DNA from: CAYLXX01 sp964387955
Lineage (GTDB): Bacteria > Patescibacteriota > Microgenomatia > UBA1406 > GWC2-37-13
Direction of reading: 5' to 3'
Assembly: GCA_964387955.1 (NCBI GenBank)
Contig: CAYLXX010000023.1
Span: 1 to 14,164 of the forward strand
DNA: 14,164 nucleotides
This document shows positions 6,616 to 12,992 of this stretch, piece after piece. Position 1 is the stretch's first letter. Each line of letters begins with the position of its first letter. Made by a program: the position numbers and the translations under genes. The notes below the pieces were generated by a model. The model saw only the letters and a list, made by a program, of their open reading frames with translations. It ran no database searches and was not told the origin of the DNA.

Positions 6616-6987
6616 GTGAGTAAGCAGTTACTTAAGGATGGAATAGGTTGGGGATTGGCACTTTGGACGATCGGATATTTGCTTGGAATTGTTTTGTTTT
6701 TCGTAGTTCCATCATCAATAATTGGATGGTTGATTACTCCTTTAGGTATAGCAATTGCCTTTTTGGTGCTTTTGAAAAAAGTAAGAGGAGGTTCGATATT
6801 TTATTTTTTCGAAGTAGGTGCTATTTGGGTTTTGATTGCCATCTTGTTTGATTACATATTTATCGTTAAGTTGCTGAAACCTGTAGATGGGTATTATAAG
6901 CCTGACGTTTATCTTTATTATGCTTTAACTTTTGCTTTACCGATTGTAGTTGGGTGGTTTATAAAACAAAAGAAAGTAACTACTTGA
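6616..6987 (+). CDS. four-helix integral membrane protein, unknown function
   Basis: The 123-residue product is largely hydrophobic, with four likely helices: about 10-31 (GWGLALWTIGYLLGIVLFFV), 34-54 (SIIGWLITPLGIAIAFLVLL), 62-84 (FYFFEVGAIWVLIAILFDYIF) and 99-116. A basic KKVRGG loop follows helix 2 and a KQKKVTT tail ends the protein, predicting both termini in the cytoplasm by the positive-inside rule. I recognise no family motif or catalytic residue. The GTG start is chosen because it sits 6 nt behind an extended -10; there is no SD. It may be co-transcribed with the preceding microprotein or independent of it. No terminator is visible before the SDR gene. Confidence 0.7.
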   Translation: MSKQLLKDGIGWGLALWTIGYLLGIVLFFVVPSSIIGWLITPLGIAIAFLVLLKKVRGGSIFYFFEVGAIWVLIAILFDYIFIVKLLKPVDGYYKPDVYLYYALTFALPIVVGWFIKQKKVTT

Positions 6988-7009
6988 TTTCTTTTAAAAA
7001 AAATGTTTA

Positions 7010-7015
7010 GATAAT
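7010..7015 (+). promoter_or_regulatory. possible -10 (GATAAT) of the SDR operon
   Basis: GATAAT lies 9 nt before the ATG at 7025. The AGGTGG at 7016-7021 looks like an SD but is only 3 nt from the ATG, which is too close to work well, so a near-leaderless start is the better reading. Confidence 0.4.
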
Positions 7016-7024
7016 AGGTGGTAT

Positions 7025-7831
7025 ATGTTGCTTCCCAAAGACAAACTTCTTAATCTATCTGATAAAACTGCGATTATCACAGGTGGCGCTCTTGGTATAG
7101 GCTACGGTATTACTTCAAGGTTGGCAGAGGCAGGCGCCAATGTAGTTATTGCCAATCGTACAAAAGAAGAAGCAGATAAAGTTGTTGCTGAATTAACAGG
7201 CAAAGGGTATAAGGTTTTGGCAATTACAACTGATGTCTCAATTGAGGATGATGTGAAACATATGGTTGAAGAGACTATAAAAACTTTTGGTTCCATAGAC
7301 CTTCTTGTTAATAATGCTGGGGTTTATCCATCAATTCCCGTCATGAAAATGACTTCTACAGATTTTGAAAAAGTATTAGCTATCAATCTGAAAGGAGTTT
7401 TTTTAAGTACAAAATATTGTGCAGAACAAATGATTAAACAAGGTAGGGGTGGAAAAATCATTAATATAACTTCGATTGATGCGCTTCATCCTTCATCAAT
7501 AGGGCTCGCTCATTATGACGCCTCCAAGCATGGTGTGTGGGGTTTCACGAAAAACGTAGCACTTGAATTGGCGCCACATAAAATTTGGGTCAATGCTATA
7601 GCGCCCGGTGGAATTCTTACTCCTGGAGTGCAGAAATTGCAACAATCTTCTCCGCAACCATCTGCAGTTGATATGACTAAAGTCATGGATGCATTTTTAA
7701 ATAAAATCCCTATGCACCGTATTGGAGAACCTGATGATATTGGTAAGGTGGCATTATTTTTGGCCTCAGACATGTCTTCATACATGACGGGCACGCAAAT
7801 TGTTGTAGATGGAGGAGTTTTACTATCGTGA
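7025..7831 (+). CDS. short-chain dehydrogenase/reductase (SDR)
   Basis: This 268-residue classical SDR is soluble and uses a nicotinamide cofactor to oxidise an alcohol or reduce a carbonyl. Visible motifs are the Rossmann glycine motif TGGALGIG (19-26), NNAGV (96-100), the tetrad Asn N121 in INLKG, a serine near 150, and Y164-x3-K168 in HYDASK. The C-terminal IGEPDDIGKVALFLASD and TGTQIVVDGG are typical of the family. N44-R45 at the end of strand 2 favours NADP(H) over NAD(H), by family knowledge. It resembles glucose dehydrogenase and 3-oxoacyl-ACP reductase relatives, but the substrate cannot be read from sequence. Its stop overlaps the next gene's GTG (GTGA), so translation with the VKOR-type gene is coupled. 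Confidence 0.92.
   Translation: MLLPKDKLLNLSDKTAIITGGALGIGYGITSRLAEAGANVVIANRTKEEADKVVAELTGKGYKVLAITTDVSIEDDVKHMVEETIKTFGSIDLLVNNAGVYPSIPVMKMTSTDFEKVLAINLKGVFLSTKYCAEQMIKQGRGGKIINITSIDALHPSSIGLAHYDASKHGVWGFTKNVALELAPHKIWVNAIAPGGILTPGVQKLQQSSPQPSAVDMTKVMDAFLNKIPMHRIGEPDDIGKVALFLASDMSSYMTGTQIVVDGGVLLS
7811..7817 (+). promoter_or_regulatory. SD (GGAGGAG) of the VKOR gene inside the SDR gene
   Basis: GGAGGAG lies 10 nt before the GTG at 7828. The same bases encode the conserved glycines of the SDR C-terminal DGG motif, so the match may be partly coincidental, but spacing and strength suit an SD. Confidence 0.4.
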
Positions 7832-8247
7832 AAGCAGATAAAATTTATTTGTATATAAAAATTCTTTCTTGCATTGGTATTCTTCTTTCAATTTATCTAA
7901 TGTGGCAGCAGTTATTCCGATCGGATTTTCATCCTTGTACGATTAATGCAACCATAAATTGTGATGCAGTTATTTCCGGGCCAGTCGCCAGGACGTTAGG
8001 CATTCCTACTCCAATATATGGGCTTATTGGCTACATTGTAATTTTACTAGCAGCATTTTTTAAAAATAAAAAATTGCTACTTGGTGTCGCGGCGTTTGGC
8101 TTACTATTTTGTTTGTGGATAGCATATAGAGAATTATTTCAGTTGAGAGTGATTTGTCCAGTATGTATCGGTTGCCAAATTGTCATGGTATCAGTGTTTA
8201 CCTTCGCAATGATAATTAATAGAAAAAAAGATGAATCAAAAAAATGA
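7828..8247 (+). CDS. vitamin K epoxide reductase (VKOR)-family membrane protein
   Basis: This 139-residue integral membrane protein has four helices (about 8-28, 62-78, 83-102, 115-130). Bacterial VKOR homologues reoxidise a DsbA-like thiol oxidase and pass electrons to quinone, acting like DsbB. The key cysteines are present: a loop pair C37 and C45 (HPCTINATINCD), and the quinone-side CPVC at 110-113 followed by C116. C15 and C94 are extra. Length fits a stand-alone VKOR domain; no fused thioredoxin domain is present and no DsbA-like gene lies in the window. The GTG start overlaps the SDR stop, and the gene overlaps the methyltransferase start by 17 nt, making a tightly coupled trio. Confidence 0.9.
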   Translation: MKADKIYLYIKILSCIGILLSIYLMWQQLFRSDFHPCTINATINCDAVISGPVARTLGIPTPIYGLIGYIVILLAAFFKNKKLLLGVAAFGLLFCLWIAYRELFQLRVICPVCIGCQIVMVSVFTFAMIINRKKDESKK

Positions 8248-8923
8248 AAAACTTCATGGTCGTGCATGGTCTGGACTTTTCTTTCTAGAACTGGCAATGG
8301 CGGCATGTCTTTTTATCCCTGCAGGAACTATAGCCTATTGGCAAGCATGGATTTTCCTCGCAGTTTTTGGTGCCGCAGTATTACTTATAACTTTATACTT
8401 GATGAAGTACGATCCTGCGCTTTTGGAACGAAGAATGAATGCAGGACCAGCAGCAGAAAAAGAAAAAAGTCAGAAAATAATTCAATTCATCACTTCGATT
8501 GGATTTCTAGCTTTGCTTGTAATCCCGGCGCTTGATTACAAATATCAATGGCTCCCGCAAATTCCATTTGCATTAGTATTACTAGGCGATTTGCTAGTAG
8601 CTCTCGGTTTTTATATTATTTTTATAGTCTTCAAAGAAAATACTTTCACATCGGCCACGATAGAGATACATAAAGACCAAAAAGTTATTTCCACTGGATT
8701 GTATGCTTACGTTCGTCACCCAATGTATATGGGAGCTTTAATTATGCTCATTGGAATAGTTTTAGCGCTTGGTTCATGGTGGGGATTTTTGGTTCTTGCT
8801 TTTACAATGCCGGCACTCATATGGAGAATTTTTGATGAAGAGGCATTGTTATTAAAAAAATTAAAAGGCTACCCAGAATATACCAAAAAAGTTAAGCATC
8901 GTTTAATACCATACATCTGGTAA
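8231..8923 (+). CDS. isoprenylcysteine carboxyl methyltransferase (ICMT/PEMT)-family membrane protein
   Basis: The 230-residue product has about five hydrophobic segments (about 12-31, 36-55, 76-94, 105-125, 160-190). The C-terminal half carries the family signature: GLYAYVRHPMYMGAL (about 152-166), an FDEEALLLKKLKGYPEY stretch (about 196-212), and RLIPYIW at the very end. In the ICMT/PEMT family this region binds S-adenosylmethionine and methylates a lipid or thiol substrate at the membrane. Bacteria generally lack prenylated CaaX proteins, so the substrate here is unknown. The ATG at 8231 overlaps the VKOR gene by 17 nt, implying coupled translation, and the DUF1697 gene starts 4 nt after its stop. 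Confidence 0.85.
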   Translation: MNQKNEKLHGRAWSGLFFLELAMAACLFIPAGTIAYWQAWIFLAVFGAAVLLITLYLMKYDPALLERRMNAGPAAEKEKSQKIIQFITSIGFLALLVIPALDYKYQWLPQIPFALVLLGDLLVALGFYIIFIVFKENTFTSATIEIHKDQKVISTGLYAYVRHPMYMGALIMLIGIVLALGSWWGFLVLAFTMPALIWRIFDEEALLLKKLKGYPEYTKKVKHRLIPYIW

Positions 8924-8927
8924 GTAT

Positions 8928-9461
8928 ATGAAGTATATTGCATTTTTACGAGGTATCGGTCCTCTTAATCCCAACATGCGCAATGAAAAATTACGTGGAT
9001 TATTTGAAGATATTGGTTTTAAACATGTTCAAACAGTGATTGCCAGCGGTAATGTAATCTTTGAAAGTGAAATAAAAGATATTAAAAACCTCGAGAATAT
9101 AATCGAGGATGCACTTCCCAAAAAACTAGGTTTTTCAAGTACCACCATCGTCCGTAGTCGATCACAACTTGAAGCATTATTGGCAAAAAATTTATTTAAA
9201 GGTATGGAAGATAGTCCTCAATCTAGATTAAATGTGACATTTTTAAAAAATCCCACTCCAACTTCATTAAAATTTCCACACATAGCTGAACACGGTAGTT
9301 ATAAAGTGCTGGGAATAGTTGATGACACAGTTTTTACTGTTATCGATTTATCTGGAATCAAAACTCCCGACGTAATGGCGTGGCTCGAGAAACAATTCGG
9401 CAAACAAATCACCACTCGGACTTGGAAGACGATACTGAGAATAATGAACAAATTAGTATAA
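8928..9461 (+). CDS. DUF1697 family protein
   Basis: The 177-residue soluble protein starts MKYIAFLRGIGPLNPNM and has LRGLFEDIGFKHVQTVIASGNVIFES (about 23-48), both hallmarks of DUF1697. A basic stretch (IVRSRSQLEALL) and the end TRTWKTILRIMNKLV, matching the usual R-x-W-x-T-L ending, complete the family pattern. The usual RGINVGG is here RGIGPLN. No activity is established for the family. It follows the methyltransferase gene by 4 nt and is probably in the same transcript. Its TAA overlaps a TATAAT that may drive the next gene. Confidence 0.85.
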   Translation: MKYIAFLRGIGPLNPNMRNEKLRGLFEDIGFKHVQTVIASGNVIFESEIKDIKNLENIIEDALPKKLGFSSTTIVRSRSQLEALLAKNLFKGMEDSPQSRLNVTFLKNPTPTSLKFPHIAEHGSYKVLGIVDDTVFTVIDLSGIKTPDVMAWLEKQFGKQITTRTWKTILRIMNKLV

Positions 9462-9462
9462 T
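9457..9462 (+). promoter_or_regulatory. possible -10 (TATAAT) overlapping the DUF1697 stop
   Basis: TATAAT includes the TAA stop of the DUF1697 gene and is 5 nt from the ATG at 9468. It may give a separate, leaderless message inside the operon. Confidence 0.4.
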
Positions 9463-9467
9463 ATTGC

Positions 9468-9821
9468 ATGAAAAAATTTAAAGACGTTGATGGATATATC
9501 GGTCACGCTCCTCAAAACATCCAAGTTGAATTAAAAAAACTGCGCGCAGCAATAAAACAAACAGTGCCTAATGCTGAAGAAAAAATAAGTTATGGTATGC
9601 CTTATTATGGATATAAAGGAAGATTGATTTACTTTGCTTACGCAAAAACTCATATAGGATTGTATATCCCGCCTCCAATAATTCAGGATTACAAGGACGA
9701 TTTACAAAAATATCAGACCGCAGTTTCCACAGTAAGATTTCCGCTAGGTGAACCGCTACCCATTCCTCTCATAAAAAAGTTGGTTAAAGCTCGAGTCGCA
9801 CACAACGAGAGAAACCAGTAA
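9468..9821 (+). CDS. DUF1801 (YdhG-like) family protein
   Basis: The 117-residue single-domain protein has the DUF1801 pattern: an N-terminal helix with LKKLRAAIKQTVPNAEEKISYGMPYYGYKG (about 23-52), a strand pair LIYFAYAKTHIGLYI, and a C-terminal PLGEPLPIPLIKKLVKARV. Family members are related to a frataxin-like fold and have been proposed as iron-binding in Bacillus, but there is no direct evidence of that here. It differs from the longer relative at 520-951 in length and layout, so the two are not recent duplicates. The ATG lies 5 nt after a TATAAT and 6 nt after the DUF1697 stop. Its own stop directly abuts the regulator box at 9822. Confidence 0.87.
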   Translation: MKKFKDVDGYIGHAPQNIQVELKKLRAAIKQTVPNAEEKISYGMPYYGYKGRLIYFAYAKTHIGLYIPPPIIQDYKDDLQKYQTAVSTVRFPLGEPLPIPLIKKLVKARVAHNERNQ

Positions 9822-9840
9822 ATTCAGCTACTTTTCAGTT
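9822..9840 (+). promoter_or_regulatory. predicted response-regulator box upstream of the RR gene
   Basis: ATTCAGCTACTTTTCAGTT holds two TTCAG half-sites (9823 and 9834) with an 11-bp period, as expected for tandem OmpR-family binding. The element overlaps the -35 region of the TATAAT at 9850. It matches 16 of 19 bases of the box at 11557-11575. Confidence 0.65.
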
Positions 9841-9849
9841 AATTACTAC

Positions 9850-9855
9850 TATAAT
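9850..9855 (+). promoter_or_regulatory. -10 (TATAAT) of the two-component operon
   Basis: A perfect TATAAT is 10 nt before the response-regulator ATG and 11 nt after the second TTCAG half-site. No good -35 is present, consistent with an activator-dependent promoter. Confidence 0.55.
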
Positions 9856-9865
9856 TGCCTGTATT

Positions 9866-10546
9866 ATGCGTATTCTCGTAGTGGAAGATGAACGGCGAAT
9901 TGCACAATCTATTAAGCAAGGGCTTGAACAGGAAGCTTATGCTGTGGACATCGTATATGATGGACAAGAAGGATATAATCTTGCGACAACAGAGGAGTAT
10001 GACCTCATGATTCTCGATCGACTGCTTCCGGAAATGGACGGCATCGAGCTTTGCAAAAGATTGCGGGAGAAAAATATTCATGTACCTATACTTATGCTTA
10101 CTGCCAAAGGCCAGTTAAATGATAAAGTTGAAGGACTTGATGCAGGTGCCGATGATTACCTTGTAAAGCCTTTTGCTTTCGAGGAACTTCTTGCAAGAAT
10201 TCGTGCGTTGAAACGTCGTCCGCGAACTAATATTAAAAATATTCTGATCGCTCACAATCTTTCGTTAAATACTCAAACGTATACTGTGAAACGCGGCAAA
10301 ACTGATATAAATTTGACCCAAAAAGAGTTTGCTCTTCTTGAATATTTATTGAGACATCCGGGCAAGATTCTTACCAAAAATCAGATAATGAATCATGTGT
10401 GGGATTATGATGCAGATATACTTCCCAACACAGTCGAAGCATTCATTAAACAATTACGTAATAAAATTGACCGCAATTTTCCCCGTCAAAAACAACTCAT
10501 ACATACAGTACGCGGGTTTGGTTATAAGATAGATAAAAATTCATAA
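9866..10546 (+). CDS. OmpR/PhoB-family response regulator
   Basis: This 226-residue cytoplasmic transcription factor has a receiver domain (about 1-118) and a winged-helix DNA-binding domain (about 125-226). The receiver shows the acidic pair E7-D8, the phosphoacceptor D51 (LMILDRLLP), T79 (MLTAKG) and K101 (LVKPF). The effector has LTQKEFALLEYLLRHPGKIL, the recognition region around NTVEAFIKQLRNKI, and the C-terminal wing HTVRGFGYKI. The kinase gene overlaps its stop (TAATG), so the pair is translationally coupled. The 11-bp direct repeats before this gene and before the MacA-like gene are the natural binding sites, predicting autoregulation and control of the pump. The architecture resembles CiaR-type regulators, but orthology is not shown. 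Confidence 0.95.
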   Translation: MRILVVEDERRIAQSIKQGLEQEAYAVDIVYDGQEGYNLATTEEYDLMILDRLLPEMDGIELCKRLREKNIHVPILMLTAKGQLNDKVEGLDAGADDYLVKPFAFEELLARIRALKRRPRTNIKNILIAHNLSLNTQTYTVKRGKTDINLTQKEFALLEYLLRHPGKILTKNQIMNHVWDYDADILPNTVEAFIKQLRNKIDRNFPRQKQLIHTVRGFGYKIDKNS

Positions 10547-11553
10547 TGTTTCAATCCGCCCGAATAAAACTAACAATTTGGTATGTTCTGGTGAGCATGT
10601 TGGTAAGCCTCTTTTTTAGTCTTGGAATTTTTTTTATCACTCATCGTGAACAAATACGTGTTGAACAGCGTATGGAATCACGATTTCAGAGATTGAGAGA
10701 TTTTAATCCAGATTTTGGAATTCCCGATTTCACACCCCATCGACAAGATTTTGAAGTTGCAGAGCAAAACATTCTACGTAATTTACTTTACATTAATTTT
10801 ATTATTTTGGGACTCTCAACAATTGCAGGATATGTATTGGCAGGTCGCACATTGCGGCCAATTCAAGAATCAGTCGACAAACAGAATCAATTTATCGCCG
10901 ATGCATCACATGAACTGCGTACTCCTTTAACTGCCTTAAAAACAGCCATTGAAGTCAATATTCGCAACAAGAAATTGAATTTAAGTCAAGCAAAAAATGT
11001 ATTGGAGGATAATTTGGTCGATGTTGATAAATTAAAAATCCTCTCCGAAGACCTACTAATGTTGGCGACGTTACAAAAAAATTCGGCTCATGATTTTGAA
11101 GAGTTTTCACTGACTGCTATATTAAAAAATGCTCTTTCTAGAGTAACGTATATTGCCAAAGAGAAACACATTGGATTTACTACCAGTTTGAAAGATGCCA
11201 ATATATATGGCGACAGGCAGAAAATTATTGATCTTTTTGTAATTTTTCTTGATAATGCAGTCAAATACAGTCCAACCAACACAAAAATCACAGTGCGTTC
11301 GCTGGTTTCTAGTTCTCAAGCAACAATTACGATTAAAGATAATGGGATCGGTATTAGCGAAAAAGATTTACCACATATTTTTGAGAGATTTTATCGAGCC
11401 GAAAAGTCGCGCAGTACCTCACAAGAAAAAGGGTATGGTCTAGGATTGGCAATTGCCAGTGAAATTATCAAGCTTCATAAAGGTTCAGTCTCTGTAGAGA
11501 GTAAGTTCCAGAAAGGAACTACATTTACAGTCGTTCTTCCCATTAAAAAATGA
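10546..11553 (+). CDS. membrane sensor histidine kinase with reduced HAMP linker
   Basis: The 335-residue partner of the response regulator has helix 1 at about 12-32, a short extracytoplasmic loop of about 46 residues (33-78, rich in Arg, Phe and Asp), and helix 2 at about 79-99. A linker of only about 22 residues follows (AGRTLRPIQESV), then the H-box with H122 (DASHELRTPL). The ATPase region has the N-box (LDNAVKYSP), G1 (DNGIGIS), F-box (FERFYR) and G2 (GYGLGLA), so it should be active. A full HAMP domain of about 50 residues does not fit between helix 2 and H122. The tiny sensor loop suggests sensing in the membrane or through a partner such as the efflux system encoded next to it; this is inference. 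Confidence 0.94.
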   Translation: MFQSARIKLTIWYVLVSMLVSLFFSLGIFFITHREQIRVEQRMESRFQRLRDFNPDFGIPDFTPHRQDFEVAEQNILRNLLYINFIILGLSTIAGYVLAGRTLRPIQESVDKQNQFIADASHELRTPLTALKTAIEVNIRNKKLNLSQAKNVLEDNLVDVDKLKILSEDLLMLATLQKNSAHDFEEFSLTAILKNALSRVTYIAKEKHIGFTTSLKDANIYGDRQKIIDLFVIFLDNAVKYSPTNTKITVRSLVSSSQATITIKDNGIGISEKDLPHIFERFYRAEKSRSTSQEKGYGLGLAIASEIIKLHKGSVSVESKFQKGTTFTVVLPIKK

Positions 11554-11556
11554 TGT

Positions 11557-11575
11557 ATTCAGCTTTTATTCAGTT
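11557..11575 (+). promoter_or_regulatory. predicted response-regulator box upstream of the MacAB-like operon
   Basis: ATTCAGCTTTTATTCAGTT has TTCAG half-sites at 11558 and 11569 (11-bp period), starting 3 nt after the kinase stop. A third TTCAG lies at 11588-11592, off the 11-bp phase. The element ends next to a -35-like TTGTGA (11576-11581). Confidence 0.65.
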
Positions 11576-11603
11576 TTGTGATGTAAATTCAGGTTCATAT
11601 GAT
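11576..11603 (+). promoter_or_regulatory. promoter of the MacAB-like operon (TTGTGA-16-TATGAT)
   Basis: TTGTGA (11576-11581) and TATGAT (11598-11603) are 16 bp apart. The TATGAT contains the first possible ATG (11599), which argues that translation starts at the next ATG, 10 nt downstream at 11614, the same spacing as at the response-regulator promoter. Confidence 0.5.
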
Positions 11604-11613
11604 ACATAATATT

Positions 11614-12987
11614 ATGAAGTCAATTGGTAAGTATGCCGTTATTCTTACAAAAGATAAGCGAAAAGTTGTTATTGCCCTAATCACGATCATTATTCTGGCA
11701 GGTTTTTTGAAATTCAAAATAGTTGGCACAAACGCACAACAAGAGCAAATTCAAACCGAAAAAGTTGCAAAAGGTACAATCGTCTCTTCCGTATCAGCGT
11801 CAGGTCAGATTTCAGGCGCCAATAGTATTCCAGTAAATACCCAAGCAACAGGAGTAGTGAATGAAGTATATGTTAACAATGGTGATGCTATTGAAGCGGG
11901 TAAACCTATCGCCAAAATTACACTCGACCAAAACGGACAACAGAAACAATCTGCGGCTTGGGCAACGTATCAAAGCGCAGTTAATTCACTGCAAACTGCA
12001 CAACAAGGTAAATTAAGCGCCGACGCTCAAATGTGGTCTGATCAGCAAGCCCTTCAAAATGCCCAAAACGATCAAAACTATAAAAACGCCAATATTACTA
12101 ATCCAACAACTAAAAGAGACTATACAGATCTTGAAAAACAGAGTATTGACTCCGCAGTTATACAAGCACAAAAATCATTCACAGCTTCCGAAACTAAATA
12201 CAAACAAGCCGATACCTCAATTACTGCTGCCCAAGCTCAAGTATCTTCGACGTGGTTCTCATATCAGCAAGCTTCAAATACAATTACGGCTCCAATTACG
12301 GGTACCGTAACTGGATTAACGTTACAAAAAGGTACCGTAATCTCTTCGCAAACACAATCATCAAGCTCAAACACATCAACGACTGCCTCAACCAATGCCT
12401 CATCTTCACAAAAAATCGCTTCTATTGATACGGGAGCAATTCCTATAGTCAATATTAGTGTTTCGGAAATTGATGTACCAAAGATTAAAACTGGCGATCG
12501 GGCAACTATTACCCTTGATGCATTGCCAGATAAAACATACACAGGCAGCGTCTCAAGCATTGATACTTCAGGAAGTGTCAATTCTGGAGTAACAACATAT
12601 CCAGTGATTATTACACTTGATACAGCATCTTCAGAAATTTATCCGAACATGTCGGCAACTGCTGGAATTATTACAGACTCCAAGGAAGATGTTTTGCTTG
12701 TGCCTTCGACTGCTGTTCAAACACAGAATGGTCAATCAACTGTAAGAATCAAAAAAAATAGCCAAGTCAGTTCAGTGCCAGTTGAAATAGGCATTTCATC
12801 AGATACCCAAACCGAAATTGTATCGGGATTATCTGAGGGAGACGATGTAGTTACAAGTATCGCTACTTCCAGAACTACCCAGAACAATGCTTCACGATCA
12901 CCGTTTGGTGCCAATCCATTTGGCGGCGGTATCAGAGGCGGTGGTGGAGGCGGCGGTTTCGGCGGAAATGTGCGAATTAGCCGTTAA
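11614..12987 (+). CDS. MacA-like periplasmic adaptor of an ABC efflux pump
   Basis: This 457-residue membrane fusion protein is the adaptor for the ATPase and permease encoded next. Counting from 11614, it has a basic N-terminus, one anchor helix (about 18-36), lipoyl half 1 (about 72-104, ATGVVNEVYVNNGD), a helical hairpin (about 110-222, Gln/Ala rich), lipoyl half 2 (about 223-243, APITGTVTGLTLQKGT) and a beta-barrel (about 270-360). A membrane-proximal domain (about 361-420) and a Gly-rich tail (about 431-452) complete it. A Ser/Thr/Asn/Gln-rich insert of about 25 residues separates lipoyl half 2 from the barrel. The in-frame ATG at 11599 lies inside the likely -10 box, so 11614 is preferred; using 11599 adds five residues. 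Substrate is unknown. Confidence 0.87.
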   Translation: MKSIGKYAVILTKDKRKVVIALITIIILAGFLKFKIVGTNAQQEQIQTEKVAKGTIVSSVSASGQISGANSIPVNTQATGVVNEVYVNNGDAIEAGKPIAKITLDQNGQQKQSAAWATYQSAVNSLQTAQQGKLSADAQMWSDQQALQNAQNDQNYKNANITNPTTKRDYTDLEKQSIDSAVIQAQKSFTASETKYKQADTSITAAQAQVSSTWFSYQQASNTITAPITGTVTGLTLQKGTVISSQTQSSSSNTSTTASTNASSSQKIASIDTGAIPIVNISVSEIDVPKIKTGDRATITLDALPDKTYTGSVSSIDTSGSVNSGVTTYPVIITLDTASSEIYPNMSATAGIITDSKEDVLLVPSTAVQTQNGQSTVRIKKNSQVSSVPVEIGISSDTQTEIVSGLSEGDDVVTSIATSRTTQNNASRSPFGANPFGGGIRGGGGGGGFGGNVRISR

Positions 12988-12992
12988 TTTTT

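Noticed and set aside
6968..6995. Hairpin AAAAGAAA / TTTCTTTT around the stop of the four-helix membrane gene
   Set aside because: Stem of A-T pairs almost only, followed by A rather than T on the plus strand, so not a convincing terminator.
11605..11610. CATAAT as an alternative -10 for the MacA-like operon
   Set aside because: It is only 3 nt from the ATG at 11614 and lacks a -35; TATGAT at 11598 with TTGTGA 16 bp upstream fits better.
12301..12340. Direct repeat GGTACCGTAA twice, 30 bp apart, in the MacA-like gene
   Set aside because: It encodes the recurring GTV of the lipoyl region (GTVTG and GTVIS); probably codon coincidence, with no sign of a site or recent duplication.
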